Source: Gammaproteobacteria bacterium (lineage in GTDB: Bacteria; Pseudomonadota; Gammaproteobacteria; S144-34). From it: a stretch of 5,305 nt of DNA. Both the position numbers and the translations under genes were made by a program. The first letter of the stretch is position 1. Each line of letters begins with the position of its first letter. The notes below the pieces were generated by a model, which was not told the DNA's origin, searched no databases, and saw only the letters and a program-made list of their open reading frames with translations. The stretch lies in NCBI GenBank assembly GCA_015487895.1, contig WFOW01000087.1, forward strand, positions 1 through 5,305. Reading direction: 5' to 3'. This document shows positions 1 to 5,305 of the stretch, piece after piece.

Positions 1-261
1 GGACGCCCCCGCCAGCCCCAGCGCGAGCCCCGCGGCCGCGGGCCCGGCGCCCCGGTCCGCCCACACGCCGCCGAGCCAGTTCCCCAGGGAGAGCCCCGCG
101 AGCACCACGCCGATGATGGCCGTCCAGGTGTAGAGCGACATCCCGACATAGGGCGCGAGCAGGCGCCCTGCGGCGATCTCGACGACCAGGAGCGCCGCCG
201 AGCTCAGGAAGACTGCCGCCCCGTAGCCCGCCAGCCGCAGCCTGTCCGCCGCCGATCCCAT
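1..261 (-). CDS. MFS/spermidine synthase-like membrane protein, N-terminal 87 residues (partial)
   Basis: Translating the minus strand from the ATG at 261 gives 87 codons open to the window edge, so the 3' part of the gene is missing. The protein starts MGSAADRLRLAGYG, then a first membrane helix (about residues 11-30) ending in VVEIAAGRLLAPYVG (26-40). A second helix follows (about 44-65, TAIIGVVLAGLSLGNWLGG), then an ADRG turn and the start of a third helix. The E-I-x-AGRLLAPY-x-G and SLGNWLGG motifs are typical of the N-terminal membrane part of fused MFS/spermidine synthase-like proteins, whose C-terminal half carries a spermidine-synthase-type Rossmann domain. That half lies outside the window, so polyamine chemistry cannot be confirmed. 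A GGAGG at 274-278 overlaps the ggt stop codon. The ATG follows only 17 nt after ggt ends, so the gene is probably in the ggt operon and translationally coupled to it. Confidence 0.8.
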   Translation of the reverse strand, partial: MGSAADRLRLAGYGAAVFLSSAALLVVEIAAGRLLAPYVGMSLYTWTAIIGVVLAGLSLGNWLGGVWADRGAGPAAAGLALGLAGAS

Positions 262-278
262 GCGTTCTGCCTGCCTCC

Positions 279-1892
279 TCACCCGCCGGCCGCCTCGGCG
301 GCGGGGTTCAGCACCCGCGCCGCGCCGATGCCGCGCGGGTCCGAGGCGGCCTCCAGCGTGCCCGCGCGCCGGTCCCAGACCACGGCCTGCATGTTGCCGT
401 AGGGCTCGACCTCGCGCAGGCGGTGGCCGAGCGCGCCCAGGCGCGCGGCCACGGCGGGCGCGAAGGCGCCGGCCTCGTGCTGCACCTCGTCCGGGAGGTA
501 CTGGTGGTGGAAGCGCGGCCGCGCGACGATGGCCCGCGCGCCCGCGCCCTCGGCGAAGGCGAGGGTGGCGTGCAGCACCATGCTGATGATGCGGCTGCCG
601 CCGGGCGTGCCGACGATGGCGACGCGCGTCCCGTCGTCGAGGAAGGTCGGGCTCATGCTCGACAGCGGCCGGCGCCCGGGTGCGATGGCGTTGGCCTCGG
701 CCCCGACCAGCCCGTAGGCGTTGGGCACGCCGGGGGCGATGGCGAAGTCGTCCATCTCGTCGTTGAGCAGCACGCCGGTGCCGGGCGCGACGAAGCCCGA
801 GCCGAACGGATAGTTGATGGTCAGCGTCGCGGCGACGCGGTTGCCCTCGGCGTCGAGGACGGAAAGGTGCGTGGTGTGCGTCCCCGCGCCGCCGCGGGCC
901 CCCGGCGCCGGGCCGAGGGCGTCCGAGGGGGTCGCACGGTCGAGGCGGATGCCGCGCGCGAGCCGCGCGGCGTACGCGCGAGACAGCAGCCGCCCGAGCG
1001 GCATCTGCACCTGGTCGGGGTCGCCCAGCCACAGGGCGCGGTCGCGGTAGGCGCGGCGCATGATCTCCACCAGCACGTGCGCGCGCGCGGCCGCGTCCAG
1101 CCGCTCCCAGTCGAAACGCTCCAGCATGTGGAGCATCTCGGCGAGCAGCACGCCGCCCGAGGAGGGGGGCGCGGCGCTCACGAGCCGCAGCCCGCGCCAG
1201 CGCGCGCGCACCGGCTCGCGCTCGGCGATGCGGTAGGCCGCGAGGTCCTCCAGCGTCCAGATGCCGCCCGCCGCGCGCACGCCGGCCACCAGCCGCTCGG
1301 CCAGCGGGCCGCGGTAGAAGCCCGGCGCCCCCTCACGAGCCAGCCGCGTCAGGGTGGCGGCGAGCTCCGGCTGGCGCAGCCGCCAGCCTTCGGGTGGCAC
1401 CTCGCCGTCCTTCAAAAAGATCCGCGCCGCCGCGGGGGAGGCCCGCAGGGCCGCGAGGCGCAGGCGCGCGAAGCGCCGGTAGCGGGCATCGACCGGGAAG
1501 CCCTCCCGGGCGAGGCGGATGGCGGGGGCGAGGCTGCGCGCGAGCGTCAGGCGCCCGTAACGCGCCGCGATGTGGGCGAGCGCCGCCGGCTCGCCCGGGA
1601 TAGCGGCGGCGAGCGGCCCGTCGAGGCTCGCGCCCGGCCGCGGCCGCCCCTCGGCGTCGAGGTACATGTCGCGCGTCGCGGCGAGCGGGGCGCGCTCGCG
1701 CCCATCCACCATGACCTCGAGCCCGTCGCGCGCGCGGTGCAGGAGCCAGAAGCCGCCGCCGCCGAGGCCCGAGCCGTAGGGCTCCACCACACCGAGGGCC
1801 GCGGACGCCGCGACGGCGGCGTCGAAGGCGTTGCCGCCGGCAGCGAGGATCTCGAGGGCGGCCTCGGTGGCGAGCGGGTGCGCCGTGGCCAC
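279..1892 (-). CDS. ggt: Gamma-glutamyltransferase (gamma-glutamyltranspeptidase); start uncertain
   Basis: Ntn-hydrolase that cleaves gamma-glutamyl bonds (glutathione and conjugates), normally made as a periplasmic or secreted precursor that cuts itself into large and small subunits. Residues are counted from the GTG at 1892 (537 aa). GSGLGGGGF lies at 40-48 and DGRERAP at 63-69; its Arg65 corresponds to the Arg that binds the substrate carboxylate. THTTHLSV contains the nucleophile, the first Thr of TTH, residue 340 (codon 873-875). Then come NDEMDDF at 377-383, the lid-loop region PGVPNAYG, PLSSM at 409-413 and GTPGGSR at 428-434. All catalytic features are present, so the enzyme should be active. 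The stop is TGA at 279-281. The start is a problem: 1892 is the first ATG/GTG/TTG in frame after the ferredoxin, but it removes the signal-peptide-like segment encoded in frame just upstream (1917-1991). Counted from that segment the length (about 570 aa) would match the family; E. coli Ggt is 580 aa. The true start is probably further upstream, or the sequence carries a local indel. Confidence 0.9.
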   Translation of the reverse strand: MATAHPLATEAALEILAAGGNAFDAAVAASAALGVVEPYGSGLGGGGFWLLHRARDGLEVMVDGRERAPLAATRDMYLDAEGRPRPGASLDGPLAAAIPGEPAALAHIAARYGRLTLARSLAPAIRLAREGFPVDARYRRFARLRLAALRASPAAARIFLKDGEVPPEGWRLRQPELAATLTRLAREGAPGFYRGPLAERLVAGVRAAGGIWTLEDLAAYRIAEREPVRARWRGLRLVSAAPPSSGGVLLAEMLHMLERFDWERLDAAARAHVLVEIMRRAYRDRALWLGDPDQVQMPLGRLLSRAYAARLARGIRLDRATPSDALGPAPGARGGAGTHTTHLSVLDAEGNRVAATLTINYPFGSGFVAPGTGVLLNDEMDDFAIAPGVPNAYGLVGAEANAIAPGRRPLSSMSPTFLDDGTRVAIVGTPGGSRIISMVLHATLAFAEGAGARAIVARPRFHHQYLPDEVQHEAGAFAPAVAARLGALGHRLREVEPYGNMQAVVWDRRAGTLEAASDPRGIGAARVLNPAAEAAGG

Positions 1893-1916
1893 CGCCGCGC
1901 CGGGGGGGAGCTCTCG

Positions 1917-1991
1917 GGCGGCGACGGCGGCGCAGCCCAGCAGGCCGAGGGCCGCGGCCGCCCACGCCCGCGGCCCGCGGGCGCGTCCGGC
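1917..1991 (-). other. In-frame signal-peptide-like segment ahead of ggt without a canonical start codon
   Basis: In the ggt frame, the bases directly after the ferredoxin stop codon encode an Arg-rich stretch (AGRARGPRAW) followed by a hydrophobic, Ala/Leu-rich stretch, AAAALGLLGCAAVAA, and then RELPPGAAVATAHP, where similarity to mature Ggt begins. This is a good Sec signal peptide. LLGC could be a lipobox (Cys codon 1932-1934), which would make the enzyme a lipoprotein, though AVAA followed by R is an equally possible signal peptidase I site. No ATG, GTG or TTG lies in this frame between the ATG codons at 2264 and 2273, which precede the whole ferredoxin gene, and the GTG at 1892. Confidence 0.55.
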
Positions 1992-1992
1992 C

Positions 1993-2565
<573 letters not shown>

Positions 2566-2570
2566 AAATA

Positions 2571-3083
<513 letters not shown>

Positions 3084-3088
3084 CTAGC

Positions 3089-3247
3089 GGAAGCCCTGAA
3101 AAATTCCATTTTCTTCAGGGCTTCCCCGCGGCCAGGGACGGCCGCGGGGAAGTTCATGCACACGGAAGTGCATGGCAGTTCAACGAAAAACCAAAACGGC
3201 CGCGAAGCGCCTTAGCGCTGATCAATCCGCGCAGCGGATCGATTCGC
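3089..3247 (-). repeat. Structured intergenic repeat, copy B (inverted, internally deleted)
   Basis: Read on the minus strand from 3247, this copy follows copy A closely at its head: GGATTGATCAGCGCTAAGGC (3208-3227), then GCTTCGCGGCCGTTTTGG and TTTTTC. Next is the hairpin ATGCAC-TTCCGT-GTGCAT (3156-3173). After six bases it jumps directly to the stem CCCCGCGGCC-GTCCCT-GGCCGCGGGG (3124-3149) and the tail hairpin with 12-bp arms GGAAGCCCTGAA / TTCAGGGCTTCC (3089-3100 / 3114-3125). The whole GC-rich middle found in A and C (about 130 nt) is absent. The tail points at the start of coaD. Its head is the same stretch of DNA as the head of copy C. Confidence 0.85.
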
Positions 3248-3501
3248 TGAGGACTTCGCCCCGTTTCTCCCGTGTCGTCATGCGCTTCCATGTGCTCCCA
3301 TGCGCATGGCGCCGTGGACACGGGCGCGGCAGCGCAGTCGCGGCCCATCGGCGCATGCGCCCGCAGGCGGCACGGCCCGCGATGCCCCGGGCACCGGGCT
3401 CGGCCCGGGCGCCCGAGGCTGGGCACGGCGCGCGCGCCCTCCCGCGGCCATCCCTGGCCGCGGGGAAGCCCCGGGGGAGGGACCGAGCTTTCGGGGCTTC
3501 C
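3218..3501 (+). repeat. Structured intergenic repeat, copy C (full length, more diverged)
   Basis: About 284 nt, in the same orientation as copy A and alignable to it throughout. The head is CTGATCAATCCGC (3218-3230). A diverged block GAGGACTTCGCCCCG follows, then an enlarged hairpin ATGCGC...GCGCAT (3280-3285 / 3302-3307). The GC-rich middle matches A with scattered substitutions (by eye roughly 85-90% identical) and contains GGCGCATGCGCC (3350-3361) and GCCCGGGC (3403-3410). The stem CCCGCGGCC-ATCCCT-GGCCGCGGG is at 3441-3464. The tail hairpin has arms GGAAGCCCCG / CGGGGCTTCC (3464-3473 / 3492-3501) around an 18-nt loop. The tail points toward the Nudix gene's 3' end, 153 nt before its stop codon. 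Confidence 0.85.
3221..3243 (+). repeat. Shared head hairpin joining repeat copies B and C
   Basis: ATCAATCCGC (3221-3230) and GCGGATCGAT (3234-3243) form 10-bp arms with one mismatch around the loop GCA. Leftward on the minus strand this is the head of copy B; rightward on the plus strand it is the head of copy C. Flanking bases continue the inverted symmetry (GAAGCGCCTTAGCG on one side, CGCTGAGGACTTC on the other). Confidence 0.7.
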
Positions 3502-3525
3502 TTCCCATCCGGGTGCTTGCGCGAG

Positions 3526-3571
3526 CCCCAGCGGCGGGACGCCCTGTTTCCGGGGCCGCCCACCGCTGGGG
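3526..3571 (+). repeat. Inverted repeat between repeat copy C and the Nudix gene
   Basis: CCCCAGCGGCGGG (3526-3538) is complementary to CCCACCGCTGGGG (3559-3571) at 12 of 13 positions, and the remaining pair is a possible G-T wobble. A 20-nt loop separates them. It lies about 83 nt beyond the Nudix stop codon. It could form a 3' RNA stem for that gene, but no T-tract follows on the minus strand. The rest of 3502-3654 shows no gene and no other clear signal. Confidence 0.5.
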
Positions 3572-3654
3572 GTGAAGCCTGGGCCCACGCCGTTCCCTCG
3601 GGCCGATTTGCCCCGGGTGCCTGGTGGCGCAGGCGCGCCGCCGACCGCGGACCG

Positions 3655-4230
3655 CTACCGGACGACGAAGCCCGAGCGGTCGGCGGTGGGGACGAGGGCC
3701 GCCTCGTGCACGCCGAAGCGCCCGGCGCGCCGGTCGGCGAAGTAGCGCCGCAGGGTCTCGGCGATCACGGGAAAGGCGAGCGCCTCCCACGGGATCTCCG
3801 TCTCGTGCATCAGGCGCACCTCCAGGCTCTCGGCGCCCGGCGCGAACTCGGGCGGATCGAGCCGCCCCCGGTACATGACGTAGACCTGATTGATGTGGGG
3901 GAGGCTGAAGACGGCATAGAGCTCGAGATCACGCACGTGCGCCCGGGCTTCCTCAAGGGTCTCGCGCGCGGCGGCCTCGGCCACGGTCTCGTCGTTCTCC
4001 ATGAAGCCCGCCGGCAGCGTCCACAGCCCGTAGCGCGGCTCGATGGCGCGCCGGCACAGCAGCACCCGGCCCTCGTGCTCCGGGATGCAGCCGGTGACGA
4101 TCTTCGGGTTCTGGTAGTGGATGAAGCCGCAGCGCTCGCACACGTGGCGCGGCAGGTTGTCGCCCTCCGGCACCCGCAGCCGCACCGGGCCGCCGCACTG
4201 GCTGCAGAAACGGATCTCGGGCTTCGGCAT
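3655..4230 (-). CDS. Nudix hydrolase with N-terminal zinc ribbon
   Basis: Predicted cytoplasmic enzyme of 191 aa that hydrolyses a nucleoside diphosphate linked to another group. Relatives are often labelled ADP-ribose or NADH pyrophosphatase-like, but the substrate cannot be read from sequence. Residues 9-34 form a zinc ribbon (C9-x2-C12 ... C31-x2-C34), followed by GFIHYQNPKIVTGCIPE (35-51), characteristic of the Nudix_N_2 type. The Nudix box runs from G75 through E81 to R89-E90-x2-E93-E94; these Glu residues bind the metal. The Gly usually found after EE-x is Arg96, but homologues of this subfamily as I recall them also carry EEA-x-A, so this is not a sign of inactivity. PHINQVYVMYRG (111-122) and GAESLEVRL (132-140) complete the fold. 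The ATG at 4230 (MPKPEIRFCSQCGG) begins the family's normal N terminus; an ATG in frame at 4302 adds 24 unrelated residues. The ribosome binding site is weak. A CRP-like palindrome lies 57 nt upstream. Confidence 0.92.
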   Translation of the reverse strand: MPKPEIRFCSQCGGPVRLRVPEGDNLPRHVCERCGFIHYQNPKIVTGCIPEHEGRVLLCRRAIEPRYGLWTLPAGFMENDETVAEAAARETLEEARAHVRDLELYAVFSLPHINQVYVMYRGRLDPPEFAPGAESLEVRLMHETEIPWEALAFPVIAETLRRYFADRRAGRFGVHEAALVPTADRSGFVVR

Positions 4231-4286
4231 CCCGCCCGACGATAGCAGAAGGTCCCTCGTGGCGGGAGCGCGCCCCGGGCCCGGTC

Positions 4287-4304
4287 GTGTGACGCGTGTC
4301 ACAC
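4287..4304. promoter_or_regulatory. CRP/Vfr-like palindromic operator
   Basis: GTGTGACGCGTGTCACAC has perfect 7-bp arms around a 4-nt centre and contains TGTGA-N6-TCACA exactly, the consensus half-sites of the CRP/Vfr family. It lies in the divergent region between the Nudix gene (57 nt upstream of its ATG) and the LspA-like gene (about 90 nt upstream of that gene's proposed -10). The position suits activation of the Nudix gene better than of the other gene, but no good -10 for the Nudix gene is visible. Other regulators can bind similar palindromes. Confidence 0.55.
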
Positions 4305-4393
4305 TCTGTGGCGCGGAGCCCGGCCACGACGCGCGGGTGTCGCTCCTGCGGCACCGTCCGTCGCGTTCGTCCGCCCGGGGACGGGCCGCGCGC

Positions 4394-4399
4394 TATGCT
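4394..4399 (+). promoter_or_regulatory. Possible -10 element for the LspA-like gene
   Basis: TATGCT, inside GCGCTATGCTTGG, matches the sigma-70 -10 consensus at four of six positions in otherwise very GC-rich DNA, 44 nt before the proposed GTG start. No recognisable -35 lies 16-18 nt upstream (the stretch is CCGCCC), so this is a tentative call that might depend on an activator. Confidence 0.35.
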
Positions 4400-4443
4400 T
4401 GGCGGATGGGCTCGCTTTTCCGTGAAGGGTCAGGGGCCTTGAC

Positions 4444-5305
4444 GTGACGCCGCGGCTCACCCGCAACGTCCTTCTCGCCTGCGGCGTGATCCTCGCGGAT
4501 CTCGCCCTCAAGGCGCTGGTCGCCGCCCTGTGGGAGCCCGGCGCCCGCACGGCGCTGGTGCCGGGCCTGCTGGGCATCGGGCACGTGGCCACCGGAAGCC
4601 CCGTGCCGGGGCTGCTTGCCGAGGCCGAGGGCTGGCGGCGCTCGGCGCTTGCGGGCTTCGGCGGCTTGGTGCTGCTGTGGCTGCTCGACCTGCTGCGCCG
4701 CGGCGAGGGGCCGGCGCGCTGGGCGCCCGGCAGCCTCTACCTGATCGCCGCCGGCGTCGTCTCCAACACCCTCGACCTCGTGGTCATGGGCCGCGTGACC
4801 CGCTACCTGCTTCCGGCTCCGGGCGGCGCGGGCCTTGCCCTCAACCTCGCCGACCTCGCCATCCTCGGCGGGCTGGTCTGGCTCGTCGCCGCCGCGGTGC
4901 GCTTCCGCGGGGTGCCGGACCGCAGCCTCCTGCCGCTTGCCCGCGCCCCGGCTTTCGACGTGCCGCTGGAGCGCTTTCCGCGCGGGGTGGACAACGTGCG
5001 CATCGACGTGCGCCTCAGCCCCCGTTTCATGGAGGAGCTCCGTCGGGTGGTGGCCGATCTCGTCGCCCAGGAGATCGCCGGCGGGCACGCCACCGGTCTC
5101 GCGCACGGCGCCCTGGCGGGACGCGAGGGCTTCGACAGGCTGCGCGCCGCCTACGGCGCCATGCTGGAGGCGGCGGCGCACCGCGCGCGCCGCGAGGGCG
5201 GGCGCATCGAGCGCGTGCAGCTTCTGCAGCTCGGCGTCCTCAAGGCGGTCCAGGAGACGGTGCGCGCCGAGATCGAAGGCGTGCTCCAGGGGCTGCGCGG
5301 CTCGC
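4444..5305 (+). CDS. Degenerate LspA-like membrane domain fused to an unknown soluble domain (partial)
   Basis: Open frame from GTG 4444 to the window edge (287 codons, no stop). The start is fixed by an in-frame TGA at 4423 and by AGGGG (4432-4436) 7 nt before the GTG. Residues 1-155 carry four predicted membrane helices (about 8-29, 67-84, 97-115, 131-152) and align with lipoprotein signal peptidase. DLALK (19-23) matches LspA D-x3-K. AEGWRRSALAG (61-71) matches the region after the RN-x-GAAF motif. VVSNTLD (105-111) matches the GNxxD region, and LNLADLAILGG (133-143) matches FN-x-AD-x-xI-xxG. However, the RN-x-GAAF motif reads ATGSPVPG (49-56), the Arg of GNxxDR is Leu112, and the first catalytic Asp (in VVDF of true LspA) is replaced: there is no Asp between 112 and 136. 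Peptidase activity is therefore unlikely. Residues 160-287 are a soluble, charged, mostly helical region that I do not recognise, expected on the cytoplasmic side if LspA topology holds. The function is unknown. Confidence 0.75.
   Translation, partial: MTPRLTRNVLLACGVILADLALKALVAALWEPGARTALVPGLLGIGHVATGSPVPGLLAEAEGWRRSALAGFGGLVLLWLLDLLRRGEGPARWAPGSLYLIAAGVVSNTLDLVVMGRVTRYLLPAPGGAGLALNLADLAILGGLVWLVAAAVRFRGVPDRSLLPLARAPAFDVPLERFPRGVDNVRIDVRLSPRFMEELRRVVADLVAQEIAGGHATGLAHGALAGREGFDRLRAAYGAMLEAAAHRARREGGRIERVQLLQLGVLKAVQETVRAEIEGVLQGLRGS

Noticed and set aside
3934..3966. Inactivated Nudix box because the usual Gly is Arg96
   Set aside because: All metal-binding Glu residues and the first Gly are present, and EEA-x-A instead of EE-x-G is usual in this zinc-ribbon subfamily as I recall it.
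4393..5181. Minus-strand open frame of 262 codons
   Set aside because: It is the shadow of the plus-strand LspA-like gene, which has recognisable motifs, a ribosome binding site and membrane helices. The minus-strand product is low-complexity and has no recognisable motif.

Overview
The window is very GC-rich (coding regions look above 70% G+C). The gene content suggests a gammaproteobacterium, perhaps of the Chromatiales/Ectothiorhodospiraceae type. This rests on the order coaD, YfhL-type ferredoxin, gamma-glutamyltransferase, and on a Nudix hydrolase whose N-terminal zinc ribbon is of the kind common in gammaproteobacteria. The lineage is an inference from gene content only.

Layout. Positions 1-3050, minus strand, read right to left: coaD (coenzyme A synthesis), a 323-nt gap filled by a structured repeat, a small two-cluster ferredoxin, ggt (glutathione and gamma-glutamyl peptide breakdown), and the first 87 codons of a membrane-bound MFS/spermidine-synthase-like protein that runs off the left edge. 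Ferredoxin, ggt and the last gene are tightly packed and probably co-transcribed. The ggt frame has no usable ATG, GTG or TTG ahead of its signal-peptide-like segment, so its start is unresolved. Positions 3051-3654 hold no gene but two more copies of the repeat. Positions 3655-4230, minus strand: a zinc-ribbon Nudix hydrolase. Positions 4231-4443: a divergent regulatory region with a perfect TGTGA-N6-TCACA (CRP/Vfr-type) palindrome. From 4444, plus strand, to the right edge: a four-helix membrane domain clearly related to lipoprotein signal peptidase (LspA) that lacks key catalytic and substrate-binding residues and is fused to a soluble helical domain of unknown function.

The two most unusual things are as follows. 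(1) There are three copies of a multi-hairpin intergenic element. Copy A (2285-2565) and copy C (3218-3501) are full length. Copy B (3089-3247) is inverted and internally deleted. A and B point their tail hairpins at coaD from both sides, and B and C share one head hairpin. At several palindromic positions A and C differ by paired changes that keep the symmetry, which suggests the structure is under selection. (2) The LspA-like fusion looks like a pseudo-protease turned to another use.

Nothing in the window resembles tRNA, rRNA, CRISPR, a transposase or phage. The remaining genes are ordinary housekeeping or metabolic genes without an obvious joint pathway, apart from the possible ferredoxin-ggt-transporter-like transcription unit.
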